From Meishania sp964351985 (GTDB lineage: Bacteria > Bacteroidota > Bacteroidia > Flavobacteriales > Flavobacteriaceae), in assembly GCA_964351985.1 (NCBI GenBank), contig CAYGPR010000017.1, positions 9,570-73,569 on the forward strand: a stretch of 64,000 nt of DNA, read 5' to 3'. Below, in pieces: positions 8,963 to 18,087 of this stretch. Positions within the stretch are counted from its first letter, which is position 1. Each line of letters begins with the position of its first letter. The position numbers and the translations under genes are program-made. The notes below the pieces were generated by a model that was not told where the DNA came from, searched no databases, and worked only from the letters and a program-made list of their open reading frames with translations.

Positions 8963-9865
8963 ATGCAACTACTCGTCTTTATTCTGGTCTACCCCATCAT
9001 TTGGCTTATTTCCATTTTACCCTATCGCCTTTTTTATGGTTTTTCCGATGTTGTTTACTTTTTGATCTATCGGGTGTTCGGGTATCGAAAAAAAGTAGTG
9101 AGGGAGAATTTGAACCTTGTTTTTCCCGATAAATCCGAGACCGAACTTAAATCAATTGAAAAGAAGTTCTACAAACATATGTGCGATATGTTTCTTGAAA
9201 TGGTAAAGACGATGAATCTCTCCAAAGAAGATATTAAAAAAAGATATCACATTACCAATGTAGAGGTGATTCAGAAAATTGAAAAGGAAAAGAGCATTTT
9301 GGTGCCCTGCTCGCACTATGCCAATTGGGAATGGAACGTTAGTTTAAACCTTTACGTAAAAAGCAAAGGTTATGCAGTATACCAAAAGGTGGCGAACAAA
9401 TATTTCGACAAGATGGTCAAAGATTTGCGTTCAAGATGGAATACTACCCTCATTACTACACACGAAACCGTAAAAACGGTCATTCGGAACGAAAAAAATG
9501 GCATCACGAGTATTTACGGCATGGTCAGTGACCAATCGCCCATGGTTGTGCACGCGCATTATTGGGACAAATTCATGGACATTACCGTGCCCATTTATAA
9601 TGGTACCGAAACCTTGGCCAGAAAACTGGACTTGGCGGTGGTTTTCTTAAAGGTATCAAAGGTCAAAAGAGGATATTACCAAGCAGAGTTCATACCGATT
9701 ACGGTATCCGGCAAAAAAACCAAACCCAATGAAATTACCAAAAAGTTTATCGCACTGACCGAAGAACAAATCAGAGAACGCCCTGAACATTATCTGTGGA
9801 CCCATAAACGTTGGAAACATCGCGATAAAGTACCGGAAGAGTATGCCTCAAATTCCAAATCTTGA
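8963..9865 (+). CDS. LpxL/HtrB-type lipid A acyltransferase
   Basis: A 300-residue inner-membrane-associated acyltransferase of the lysophospholipid/lipid A late acyltransferase family. An N-terminal hydrophobic anchor (about 1-38) is followed by the HX4D/E catalytic motif HYANWEWN (H118, E123), a DQSP block around 190, and the C-terminal HYLWTHKRWKHR stretch typical of LpxL-like enzymes. Expected role: transfer of a secondary acyl chain to lipid A on the cytoplasmic side. ATG 8963 fits the promoter at 8936-8943; an upstream TTG at 8948 would lie at the predicted transcription start. Confidence 0.9.
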   Translation: MQLLVFILVYPIIWLISILPYRLFYGFSDVVYFLIYRVFGYRKKVVRENLNLVFPDKSETELKSIEKKFYKHMCDMFLEMVKTMNLSKEDIKKRYHITNVEVIQKIEKEKSILVPCSHYANWEWNVSLNLYVKSKGYAVYQKVANKYFDKMVKDLRSRWNTTLITTHETVKTVIRNEKNGITSIYGMVSDQSPMVVHAHYWDKFMDITVPIYNGTETLARKLDLAVVFLKVSKVKRGYYQAEFIPITVSGKKTKPNEITKKFIALTEEQIRERPEHYLWTHKRWKHRDKVPEEYASNSKS

Positions 9866-9989
9866 AATTCCAAATTCCAAAGTATCGGATTGGTATTTTA
9901 TACTGGGTTCCGACTTTGGTTTTGTAGCCGGTTTTTTTAGTAGAACCAAGCAATCTTTAGACTTCCCTTTAAACCTTTCCGTTAAAAAC

Positions 9990-10028
9990 GTATTTACTCG
10001 ATAATCGAGATTAAATGCCCCGATGTTG
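9990..10028. repeat. Dispersed intergenic palindromic repeat, copy 1
   Basis: The core CTCGATAATCGAG (9997-10009) is a 13-bp palindrome inside TTTACTCGATAATCGAGATT, followed by AAATG and CCGATGTT. A second copy with the same order of blocks is at 43843-43880. It lies in the 272-bp gap between the acyltransferase and sterol desaturase genes. The rest of this gap shows short AATTCCAA-type tandem words (9848-9882) and no gene. Confidence 0.6.
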
Positions 10029-10137
10029 TTTACTATTTCGAAAAGAGCGGGTTAAGGTTCAAAGCCGATAAAAAACGAATTATTTCAAAATACTATCTTA
10101 GTACAATAAAGATATTTTTCCGAATAAAAACCGACCG

Positions 10138-11127
10138 ATGGAAATATTGGAATCACTCTACAATGAGATTATTGGTTTTTTGGGAATTTCCCAAGCTTGG
10201 GGAATTCTAAAATCAGGCGATTATAGTGCTTTTAGAACCTATGATGGCGTGGTCTCGCTTATTTATCCGATAGTACCTCTTCTTCTAATTTTGGAATTTA
10301 TTTTGGGATTGATCTACAAAAAGCCGGACACCAAGGTTTACAAGGTCAATTTTTTGATCTATGTATTCAATCGGTTTATCGGTAGGTTCATTGCAATCGC
10401 CATGGTCACTTATCTAATCGGGCTTTTACAACCATACGCTCCTTTTCAGACCAGTTTAAAATGGTATTGGTTCGTTTATGGCTATATTATATGGGAGTTT
10501 GCGCATTTCGTTTATCACTACCTCGGTCATAAAGTACGGCTTTTTTGGTGCCTGCATTCTACGCACCATGCACCTGAAAATATGAATCTTTCTGTAACGT
10601 ATGCCCATTTTTTCCTGGAAGCTCCGTATGCCGATACCATTCGCACCAGCATCTGTATTATAGCAGGTCTGCAGCCCGAGCTTTTGTTCATTATCATGTT
10701 TATCGACGGTACGTATGGGGGATTGATTCATTTGGGCGAAAACGTCATCAAAGACGGAAGGTTTGGCATTTTAGGAAAATTTATCCTAACCCCTTCGCAC
10801 CATCGTGTGCACCATGCGAGAAATCCATTGTACATGGATACTAATTTCTGCAACCTGCTCAATATATGGGATCGCGTTTTCGGAACGTATCAAGAAGAAC
10901 AAAAGGAAATCAAAATAGAATACGGAATTACCCGGAAAATGGATTCAGGAAACTTTATCGATGTCTATTTCGGGGAAATTTTGGCTTTGGCAAAAGATGT
11001 TGCAAAAGCGCCCGGTTTTACAAATAAGATCAAATACATATTTATGCCTCCCGGGTGGCACCATAACGGCGAGCATCAGACGGCCAAGTTAGTTCGTGGA
11101 AAATATCTTAAAAGGCTCACACCTTAA
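10138..11127 (+). CDS. Sterol desaturase / fatty acid hydroxylase family membrane protein
   Basis: A 329-residue polytopic membrane di-iron protein. Hydrophobic helices occupy about 40-130. The histidine clusters of the family are clear: HFVYHYLGH (H124 region), CLHSTHH (about 141-147) and HHRVHH (about 222-227). The reaction is probably O2-dependent hydroxylation or desaturation of a lipid; the substrate is not readable from sequence. In flavobacteria such genes are often near lipid-envelope genes, which agrees with the upstream LpxL-like gene, but the 272-bp gap suggests a separate transcript. It converges with glmM. Confidence 0.88.
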   Translation: MEILESLYNEIIGFLGISQAWGILKSGDYSAFRTYDGVVSLIYPIVPLLLILEFILGLIYKKPDTKVYKVNFLIYVFNRFIGRFIAIAMVTYLIGLLQPYAPFQTSLKWYWFVYGYIIWEFAHFVYHYLGHKVRLFWCLHSTHHAPENMNLSVTYAHFFLEAPYADTIRTSICIIAGLQPELLFIIMFIDGTYGGLIHLGENVIKDGRFGILGKFILTPSHHRVHHARNPLYMDTNFCNLLNIWDRVFGTYQEEQKEIKIEYGITRKMDSGNFIDVYFGEILALAKDVAKAPGFTNKIKYIFMPPGWHHNGEHQTAKLVRGKYLKRLTP

Positions 11128-11203
11128 GATATTGGTAGCGGCTTGTTTTATGACCATTAAGCTAAGTTTTACATTTTTTAAACTGCTTACCGCAACTGCC
11201 AAC

Positions 11204-12592
11204 TCAAATCCCCGCGACCTCTTTGATTTCCGAAATAATCCGATCCCCGAGCGCATCAGCTTCCTGCTGACTTTTCGCTTCCGTATAGATACGAATGATC
11301 GGCTCGGTATTCGATTTTCGAAGGTGTACCCAATTTTCCGGAAAATCTATTTTCACGCCGTCGATGGTTGAAATATCCTCATCCTTGTATTTTTCCGCCA
11401 TAGTTTTGAGAATGCCGTCGACATCCAGACCTGGAGTCAGTTCGATTTTTTTCTTTCCCATAAAATAAGAAGGATAGCTGGCCCGAAGATCTGCTACGGT
11501 TCCGCCTTTTTCCGCCATCAGCATTAAAAATAAAGCTGTTCCTACAAATGAATCACGACCATAATGGCTTTCGGGATAGATGATGCCCCCATTGCCTTCA
11601 CCACCGATAATGGCATTATTGGCCTTCATTTTTGTTACTACATTGACTTCGCCCACAGCAGCGGATTCGTATGTACCCCCATGTTTTTCGGTAATGTCTC
11701 GTAAAGCACGCGAAGATGATAGGTTTGAAACTGTGTTTCCTTTTGATTTACCGAGAACGTAATCCGCACAGGCGACCAAAGTGTATTCCTCACCGAACAT
11801 TTCACCATCGTTACTGATAAAGGCCAAGCGATCTACATCGGGGTCGACCACGATTCCGAAATCGGCTTTTTCTTTGACGACCAATTCGCAGATATCGCCC
11901 AGATGCTCTTTCAAAGGTTCGGGATTATGTGGAAAATGACCTGTTGGGTCGCAATACAACTTTACAACTTCGACACCTAATGCATCTAAAAGTTTTGGAA
12001 TGGCGATACCTCCAGTAGAATTGACACCGTCTACAACAACCTTGAATTTGGCATTTTTAATAGTGTCCGCATCCACTAAAGAAAGGTTCAATACTTCATC
12101 GATATGAATGTCAATGTAGGAATCATTCTTTACAATGGTGCCCAAATCATCGACTTCACAAAAATCAAAATCCTCTTTTTCGGCGATTTCCAAGATCTTG
12201 GCTCCTTGGGCGGCATCTAAAAACTCTCCTTTTTCGTTCAGGAGTTTTAACGCGTTCCATTGTTTGGGGTTATGGCTTGCTGTCAGAATGATGCCCCCAT
12301 CAGCATTTTCCAAAGGGACAGCGATTTCAACGGTTGGCGTGGTGGAAAGATCCAGATCGATAACATCGATACCCAATCCGACTAAAGTTGAGACCACTAG
12401 ATTCTGAATCATTTCCCCAGAAAGGCGGGCATCACGCCCGATGACCACTTTCAAATCATTTTTGTTCGAATACTCCTTCAACCAAATACCATAGGCCGCC
12501 GCAAATTTCACCGCATCTATGGGGGTCAGATTATCGCCCGGTTTGCCTCCAATGGTTCCACGTATTCCTGAAATCGATTTGATGAGTGTCAT
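11204..12592 (-). CDS. glmM: Phosphoglucosamine mutase (phosphohexomutase family)
   Basis: A 462-residue alpha-D-phosphohexomutase, full length. Domain I carries the phosphoserine loop TASHNP (S106). Domain II has the metal loop DPDVDRL. Domain III has the sugar-binding loop GEGNGGI, and domain IV ends with the phosphate-binding RKSNTEPIIRIY. In peptidoglycan and LPS precursor synthesis it would convert glucosamine-6-P to glucosamine-1-P. The GEGNGG loop is closer to phosphomannomutase/phosphoglucomutase-type loops than to the GEQSGH of E. coli GlmM, so phosphomannomutase activity is an alternative; Bacteroidota orthologues are commonly named GlmM. A TATATTTG box lies just upstream. Confidence 0.82.
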   Translation of the reverse strand: MTLIKSISGIRGTIGGKPGDNLTPIDAVKFAAAYGIWLKEYSNKNDLKVVIGRDARLSGEMIQNLVVSTLVGLGIDVIDLDLSTTPTVEIAVPLENADGGIILTASHNPKQWNALKLLNEKGEFLDAAQGAKILEIAEKEDFDFCEVDDLGTIVKNDSYIDIHIDEVLNLSLVDADTIKNAKFKVVVDGVNSTGGIAIPKLLDALGVEVVKLYCDPTGHFPHNPEPLKEHLGDICELVVKEKADFGIVVDPDVDRLAFISNDGEMFGEEYTLVACADYVLGKSKGNTVSNLSSSRALRDITEKHGGTYESAAVGEVNVVTKMKANNAIIGGEGNGGIIYPESHYGRDSFVGTALFLMLMAEKGGTVADLRASYPSYFMGKKKIELTPGLDVDGILKTMAEKYKDEDISTIDGVKIDFPENWVHLRKSNTEPIIRIYTEAKSQQEADALGDRIISEIKEVAGI

Positions 12593-12611
12593 AAGTCTTG
12601 AAAAGTTTTTG

Positions 12612-12619
12612 CAAATATA
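12612..12619 (-). promoter_or_regulatory. -7 box of glmM
   Basis: The minus strand reads TATATTTG, matching TAnnTTTG, 19 bp before the glmM ATG at 12592. Confidence 0.65.
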
Positions 12620-12659
12620 AACGGTTGCGATATAAACCTATTGCGCTTCTTTGTAAATT

Positions 12660-13250
12660 ATGCCAATGAATTTTTTGGCACATATTTATCTCTCCTTCGG
12701 AGATGATGAAATTACCCTTGGAAATTTTATTGCCGATAGTATTCGCGGCAACAGGTTCAAGCATCTTCCGGCGAGGGTTCAGCAAGGCATTGTTTTGCAT
12801 CGCGATATCGATACCTATACCGATGCTCACCATATTCCTAAAATTAGCAGTAAACGTCTACATAAAAACTACAGTCATTATAGTCGGGTAATCGTTGATA
12901 TTTTTTATGACCACTTTTTGGCCAAAAACTGGAATTCCTATTCCGATACACCTTTGGATGTTTTCGTAGAGCACTTCTATGATTTGTTAGAGGGCAACTA
13001 CGAAATACTGCCCGATGGGGTAAAACGGATGATGCCTTATATGATAGCCGATAATTGGATCTATAACTATTCCAAAATGGAAGGTATCGGCCGCGTGCTG
13101 AACGGAATGAACCGCAGAACAAAAAACAAATCCAAAATGAACTTTGCCATCTTGGACCTTGAGGAACACTACGAGGCTTTCGAAAGCGAGTTTATCGAAT
13201 TTTTTGAAGAATTGATTATCTTTTCCCGCCAGAAATATATATCCCTATGA
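12660..13250 (+). CDS. Acyl carrier protein phosphodiesterase (AcpH-like)
   Basis: About 195 residues of the AcpH/DUF479 family, which removes the 4'-phosphopantetheine from holo-ACP. The N-terminal NFLAHIYLSF, then GNFIADSIRG and GIVLHRDIDTYTD (His/Asp pairs of the HD-like metal site), and DIFYDHFLAKNW are the conserved blocks. The start may be ATG 12660 or ATG 12666; the latter gives the usual MNFLAH. Its stop overlaps the next start by 4 bp (ATGA), so it is translationally coupled with the gamma-glutamyltransferase gene. Confidence 0.88.
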   Translation: MPMNFLAHIYLSFGDDEITLGNFIADSIRGNRFKHLPARVQQGIVLHRDIDTYTDAHHIPKISSKRLHKNYSHYSRVIVDIFYDHFLAKNWNSYSDTPLDVFVEHFYDLLEGNYEILPDGVKRMMPYMIADNWIYNYSKMEGIGRVLNGMNRRTKNKSKMNFAILDLEEHYEAFESEFIEFFEELIIFSRQKYISL

Positions 13251-14932
13251 AGAAAATTTTATTCCTGCTACTTCCCCTAATACTCTTTATAAATTGTAAA
13301 AAACAGCCAGCCACACCGACTGGGTTGGTCACCGAAAATGCAATGGTCGTTTCGGCCCGCGTAGAAGCTTCCCAAATAGGGTCCGAGATTTTGGCCAAGG
13401 GCGGTAATGCCTTCGATGCCATGGTCGCCACAGAAATGGCTTTAGCAGTTACCTACCCTTTCGCAGGAAACTTGGGTGGTGGAGGATTCATGGTGTACCG
13501 TAAGGCAAATGGCGATGTCGGAGGAATCGATTACCGTGAAAAGGCACCCTTATCGGCCCATAAGGACATGTATTTAGATTCCCTTGGAAATGTGATTCCC
13601 GACATGAGTACCAAAGGCGCTACCTCGGTCGGCGTTCCTGGAACTATTGCCGGAATCTTCGAGGTACATGAAAAATTCGGTTCGCTTCCTATGAAAGAAT
13701 TACTCGCCCCGGTGATCGCTTTGGCCGAAAAGGGAGTCGTGGTAACCGAAAACCAGGCCAAGCGCTTCGATAATTATCGGGAATCAATTCTTGAAGTCAA
13801 CGGTGGAATAACCAGTTTCCCCATCGGATGCAGGGCTGGCGACACGCTAAAATATCCAGTTTTAGCGAATACGCTCAGAAGAATTTCAAAAGAGGGCCGT
13901 GACGGATTTTATAAAGGGGAGACTGCCCAAATTCTGTCCAAGTTTGTTCAGGAAAAAGGTGGTTTTATTGCCGAGGAAGATTTGGCAAAATACGAAGCCA
14001 AATGGCGACAGCCCATCATTTTCAATTATAAGGATTTAAGGATAATTTCCATGAGTCCGCCCAGTAGCGGCGGGGTTACAATAAATCAAATTTTCAAGAT
14101 GATGGAGCCTTATGAGGTATCGGAATTCGGACACAATTCAGCAAAAACGATACAATTGTTCACAGAAGCTTCTCGTAGAGCCTATGCTGATCGAAATTAT
14201 TTTTTGGGAGACCCCGATTTTGTTGAAATTCCGTTGGATGTACTTTTGAGTCCATCCTATTTAAAGGAAAGAATGGAAAATTTCTCCTTTGATTCGGCAA
14301 GCAAATCGGCCGATGTCAGTCATGGGGAAATCGAGATTTTAGAAAGTATGGAAACGACACACTACTCTATTGTCGATGCCGATGGAAACGCCGTTTCTGT
14401 AACCACAACCTTGAACGGGGCCTATGGCTCTAAACTCTATTGCGACGAACTGGGCTTCTTTCTCAACAACGAAATGGACGATTTCAGTGCCAAGCCCGGT
14501 GTGCCCAACATGTTCGGACTCATAGGTGCCGAAGCGAACAGTATAGCACCCGAAAAAAGGATGCTCAGCAGCATGACCCCGACAATCGTTGAAAAAGACG
14601 GACAGTTATATATGGTGGTGGGTACCCCTGGAGGTTCCACCATCATTACGGCGGTCGCTCAAACGATTCTGAACACTTATGAATTTGATATGAGTATGCA
14701 GGATGCGGTAAACGCTCCGCGTTTTCATCATCAATGGTTACCGGACATGGTCATCTTCGAACCCAAAGGTTTTTCGGACGCCCTTAAAAAAGAACTGGAA
14801 ACGAAAGGCTATATCATCAATCAAGACCGTACTCCGATTATTGGTAAGGTAGACGCTATTCGGATAATGCCCGACGGTCGCCTAGAAGGTGGTGCCGATA
14901 AACGTGGGGATGATGCCGCGGTGGGATTCTAA
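13247..14932 (+). CDS. ggt: Gamma-glutamyltransferase, lipoprotein form
   Basis: A 561-residue N-terminal nucleophile hydrolase that cleaves gamma-glutamyl bonds of glutathione and related peptides. A lipoprotein signal (FINC, about Cys18) places it in the periplasm or at the outer membrane. The large subunit holds AGNLGGGGFMV and DYREKAP. The autoprocessing site is TTHYSIVD with the nucleophile Thr at about 370, and the small subunit carries MTPTIVEKDGQLYMVVGTPGGS (read as two blocks, MTPTI and GTPGGS). Length and order match the family, so it should self-cleave. The start overlaps the acpH-like stop (ATGA); the next gene follows 5 bp after the stop, suggesting a three-gene operon. Confidence 0.94.
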   Translation: MKKILFLLLPLILFINCKKQPATPTGLVTENAMVVSARVEASQIGSEILAKGGNAFDAMVATEMALAVTYPFAGNLGGGGFMVYRKANGDVGGIDYREKAPLSAHKDMYLDSLGNVIPDMSTKGATSVGVPGTIAGIFEVHEKFGSLPMKELLAPVIALAEKGVVVTENQAKRFDNYRESILEVNGGITSFPIGCRAGDTLKYPVLANTLRRISKEGRDGFYKGETAQILSKFVQEKGGFIAEEDLAKYEAKWRQPIIFNYKDLRIISMSPPSSGGVTINQIFKMMEPYEVSEFGHNSAKTIQLFTEASRRAYADRNYFLGDPDFVEIPLDVLLSPSYLKERMENFSFDSASKSADVSHGEIEILESMETTHYSIVDADGNAVSVTTTLNGAYGSKLYCDELGFFLNNEMDDFSAKPGVPNMFGLIGAEANSIAPEKRMLSSMTPTIVEKDGQLYMVVGTPGGSTIITAVAQTILNTYEFDMSMQDAVNAPRFHHQWLPDMVIFEPKGFSDALKKELETKGYIINQDRTPIIGKVDAIRIMPDGRLEGGADKRGDDAAVGF

Positions 14933-14937
14933 ATGGA

Positions 14938-15651
14938 ATGAAGAAACTTCTAAAAGTACTTTTTAAAATTACAGTTGGGCTGGTAGCTTTCGTATTGTTA
15001 GCATTTGGAATTCTATATGCAATGTACGACCAAAAACTTCCCGAGGGAAAATCTGGAGAAGAAGCAGATTCATTGGCAGCAAACATGCTTAAGAGTTTGG
15101 ACTACGAGGCGTATCAAAAAACCCGCTTTCTGGAATGGTCCTTCGCCGGGGGCTCCCATAATTATAAATGGGATAAACAAAATGGAAAAGTGGAAGTAAA
15201 ATGGAGCCACTACACCGTAAACCTCAATCTTGGCAATGCTTCGAAAAGCTTAGCTTTCAAAGACAACTTGAAAGTAGTCGATAATTCCAAGAAAGAATTA
15301 ATAGAAACTGCCACCAACTATTTTAACAATGATTCTTTTTGGCTTGTCGCCCCGTTCAAAGTTTTTGATACCGGTACCAAACGTGATCTGGTCATTTTAG
15401 AAGACGGTTCAAGATGTCTTTTGGTAACCTACTCAGAAGGCGGCACCACTCCCGGCGATGCCTATTTATGGAAATTTCTACCCAATGGTTTTCCAAAGAG
15501 CTACCAAATGTGGGTCAAGATTATTCCTATTGGAGGCATTGAAGCGACATGGGAAGATTGGAAAGAATTGGATACAGGGGTTTTCTTACCTGGCTCACAT
15601 AGCATTGGGCCAATGACCTTGCATATGGGCCAAGTAAAAGCTTATAATTGA
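14938..15651 (+). CDS. Hypothetical membrane-anchored protein
   Basis: 237 residues with a single N-terminal transmembrane anchor (about 10-29, ITVGLVAFVLLAFGILYAMY) and a mainly beta-rich extracytoplasmic part with many Trp/Tyr (YKWDKQNGKVEVKWSHY, DAYLWKFLPNGFPKSYQMWV). I do not recognise a named family; the composition resembles lipid- or ligand-binding beta folds. It starts 5 bp after ggt, so is likely co-transcribed. It converges with the channel gene (7 bp). Confidence 0.6.
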   Translation: MKKLLKVLFKITVGLVAFVLLAFGILYAMYDQKLPEGKSGEEADSLAANMLKSLDYEAYQKTRFLEWSFAGGSHNYKWDKQNGKVEVKWSHYTVNLNLGNASKSLAFKDNLKVVDNSKKELIETATNYFNNDSFWLVAPFKVFDTGTKRDLVILEDGSRCLLVTYSEGGTTPGDAYLWKFLPNGFPKSYQMWVKIIPIGGIEATWEDWKELDTGVFLPGSHSIGPMTLHMGQVKAYN

Positions 15652-15658
15652 ATTACGT

Positions 15659-16735
15659 TCAAAGTTCGGTCAACCCAAATTCATTGAGCACTATCTGCCA
15701 TTCTTGGGTTTCCATTATTTCTAAAATGCGTTGTGAAATGGCCTGCTCAAGTTCCGTTTTGTCCTTCGCGATTCCGAAAGCATAGAATTGCACATCGAAT
15801 TTGATGGGAAGAACCTCTATCTTGGTAAGCGACGAATCTTGTTTTATCCGATATTTCAAAATGGGTTCGTCGTACATAAAGGCTTTAATGTCCTTCTTCC
15901 GTAATGCGCTTAAGCCTTCCTGCACATTATCGTACAATCGGACGTCGTCAAAAAAATGAGACTTTAAGAACTCGGTAGTCCCTGTATTCTTAACGGATCC
16001 TACGGTCTGCGCTTTAAACCCCGAAAAACTTTCCACATCATTGCTAAGCTCGTTTACGGTCAGGTTCGAAGCTATGCTCGCAGTGAGTCCAGAAATAAAC
16101 AGCAATCCCGTAAACATTAGCAAGAGTGCCGCTACCTTACCAAAACCACTTTTTGGTGCCTTGTCGCCATAACCCACGGTTGTCAATGTGACCGCTGACC
16201 ACCAGAGACCGTCCCACAGGCCTTTGATACCTGAGCGAAAATGTTCAGGATTGGCACGTTTTTCGAAATACCATCCTGCAAAACCAAAGAGAAAAATGAT
16301 CCCGAAGAGCAATAGAAGTCCCCTAAGGAAATTCATGTTAAAAAATCCCTTTAAAAACTGCATCAATTTCTGTAGGGATGAGGATTTTGCCACGGCGATC
16401 GTGGAATTGGATGCAAAAAAGGAATGGGTAAACTCCATTTCTTTACTACGCTCGCTCGTAATGGTCAAAGGGTTGATGCTGACATCGATGGCACCCGACT
16501 TCAGGGAATCCAACATCTCTGAAAATCCCATGGGAACCAGTTCGAATTCGAGTTCTAAATCGTTCGCAACTTTTTTCCAAAGCCATATATTGATGCCCTC
16601 CAATGACTCTCCTTCTTTAACAATAAAAGGGGGTGCCGTGGTATAACCCACTAGTAAGACGGAATCATTTTCGGACTGAGCCAAGTTGGTTTGAAAGGCA
16701 AAAACCAAAACCAGCAGTGAAATCAAGACCCTCAT
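15659..16735 (-). CDS. Prokaryotic glutamate-receptor-like potassium channel
   Basis: 358 residues with the split architecture of GluR0-type channels: signal peptide (1-19), first lobe of a periplasmic amino-acid-binding domain (about 25-125; GYTTAPPFIV, INPLTITSERSKEMEFT), transmembrane segment 1 (138-157), pore loop TTVGYGD (185-191), transmembrane segment 2 (201-222), then the second binding lobe (about 225-358). TVGYGD is the K+ selectivity filter signature. The lobe-1 arginine in ITSERS matches the amino-acid-contacting Arg of family 3 binding proteins. The ligand is unknown. It is a complete channel subunit with no nearby transporter ATPase or permease, so it is not an ABC substrate-binding protein. 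Confidence 0.88.
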   Translation of the reverse strand: MRVLISLLVLVFAFQTNLAQSENDSVLLVGYTTAPPFIVKEGESLEGINIWLWKKVANDLELEFELVPMGFSEMLDSLKSGAIDVSINPLTITSERSKEMEFTHSFFASNSTIAVAKSSSLQKLMQFLKGFFNMNFLRGLLLLFGIIFLFGFAGWYFEKRANPEHFRSGIKGLWDGLWWSAVTLTTVGYGDKAPKSGFGKVAALLLMFTGLLFISGLTASIASNLTVNELSNDVESFSGFKAQTVGSVKNTGTTEFLKSHFFDDVRLYDNVQEGLSALRKKDIKAFMYDEPILKYRIKQDSSLTKIEVLPIKFDVQFYAFGIAKDKTELEQAISQRILEIMETQEWQIVLNEFGLTEL

Positions 16736-16813
16736 ATACTATGTGTTTTCGGAAAATCTAAATATACAATAATTGAAAGTTAGTAGGAAAATGATGTATG
16801 GAGCTATACTTTT

Positions 16814-17266
16814 ATGGCTCCAGTAAAAAATAGAATTATGACTATCGGGATTTTAAAGGTAAACGATATTGAAAAGTCGCTCCAAGAGGACATTGAGGAA
16901 CTGTACAACCAACTGAATTCTACGATAGAACAACTTTCCATTTTAAAAGTGCTGGAGAACAATCCGAATACTACAGTTGTATTATGTAGGGAAGAAAAAA
17001 CGGTCATCGGCATTGCCATGATGGCGATGTACAAGGTTATTTCGGGACATAAAGGCATGATCGAAGATGTGGTCGTTCATACGGGCCATAGAGGAAAAGG
17101 AATCGGTAGAAAACTAATGAAAAAACTACTTGAAGAAGCCAAAGACCGAAAATTGAGCGAAGTATTACTCTTTTCGGGCCATCATAGAAAACCGGCCATC
17201 AGCCTTTATAAAAGTTTAGGCTTTGAGTTAAAGGATAGCGGATTGTACCGTTTGATTTTGGATTAA
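16814..17266 (+). CDS. GNAT-family N-acetyltransferase
   Basis: 150 residues with a GNAT fold: beta strands TVVLCREEKTVIGIAMMAMYKV, acetyl-CoA loop VVHTGHRGKGIGRKLMKKLL (motif A, R/Q-x-x-G-x-G/A), and motif B region ISLYKSLGFELKD. Substrate is unknown. An internal ATG at 16838 (MTIGIL) is an alternative start. Its stop overlaps that of the convergent S24 regulator gene by 4 bp. Confidence 0.88.
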   Translation: MAPVKNRIMTIGILKVNDIEKSLQEDIEELYNQLNSTIEQLSILKVLENNPNTTVVLCREEKTVIGIAMMAMYKVISGHKGMIEDVVVHTGHRGKGIGRKLMKKLLEEAKDRKLSEVLLFSGHHRKPAISLYKSLGFELKDSGLYRLILD

Positions 17267-18027
17267 CTTGCCTGCTGCTTATTAAACTGGCTCTTTAATT
17301 CTTCCATAGACTCTTGAAGCTGTTTTAACAATCCTTTTTCGGTAGTCGCATCCTCACCGAAAGTGATTTTACTGCTGACCTGCCAAATTTCCTGAATCTG
17401 AAAAGGTTTTATTTCATAAGGTGGATAGGCTTCGTTCAATGAAACCAAGGAAATATTGTTGGAATTCGGGCGTTTCTCGATTTTTTTGACCAGTACGGCA
17501 TCCTGTAAAACGACCACATACATTTTATTAGGGCTCACATCATCGATATGCTCTATGGCTCGCGCCAACACCCACTCCCCCGGTTTTAGATTCGGCAACA
17601 TACTATCACCCTCCACCTGAAAACCACGATAGGTAGCATTTCGGAATTCGGGGATCGGAAGATCGAACGCGGGCAATTGTTTATACCAACTCGCATCTTG
17701 AATGTTCTGTGGATACCCCGCAGCGGCCTTCGCATTGACCAAGACCATATTGTCCTGATCCGAAGAATCAACGGTCACTACTTTCGGAATGACACTCGTA
17801 TTGGAAGTTTCGAGATATTGTTGGTCACTCTCCCCAAACAACCATAACGGATTTATCTTGAACTGCTTCAGCAACTCCGCTACTACCTTGCCCGATAATT
17901 TTGTTCGGCCACGCTCTATATCGGCCGTGGTACTCGAAATACCCAACAACTTGGCAAAATCGGCTTGGGTGTAGCCGAGTTCTCTTCGGATGTCTGTAAA
18001 GCGTTTTAGCGTGAGTTCGTTTTCCAT
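17263..18027 (-). CDS. XRE-HTH / S24 (LexA-fold) transcriptional regulator
   Basis: 254 residues: an N-terminal XRE helix-turn-helix (about 6-62; GYTQADFAKLLGISSTTADIERG) and a C-terminal S24 peptidase-like domain (about 95-235). The catalytic pair of the LexA/CI fold is present: serine in GDSM (S142) and lysine in LVKKIE (K181). An Ala-Gly pair at 103-104 lies where LexA-type proteins self-cleave, so damage-triggered inactivation is plausible. ATG 18027 is preferred over the TTG just upstream. It is divergent from the radical SAM gene across a palindromic region (18088-18157), its probable operator; it is the obvious candidate regulator of that operon and itself. Confidence 0.88.
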   Translation of the reverse strand: MENELTLKRFTDIRRELGYTQADFAKLLGISSTTADIERGRTKLSGKVVAELLKQFKINPLWLFGESDQQYLETSNTSVIPKVVTVDSSDQDNMVLVNAKAAAGYPQNIQDASWYKQLPAFDLPIPEFRNATYRGFQVEGDSMLPNLKPGEWVLARAIEHIDDVSPNKMYVVVLQDAVLVKKIEKRPNSNNISLVSLNEAYPPYEIKPFQIQEIWQVSSKITFGEDATTEKGLLKQLQESMEELKSQFNKQQAS

Positions 18028-18087
18028 CAATAGAAAATTTAATTGTCATTCCGCGAAGGCGGGAGTCTTTTCTTTTTCAAATATACA

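Noticed and set aside
15659..16735. ABC transporter substrate-binding protein
   Set aside because: The binding domain is split by two membrane helices and a TVGYGD pore loop, and no permease or ATPase genes are near.
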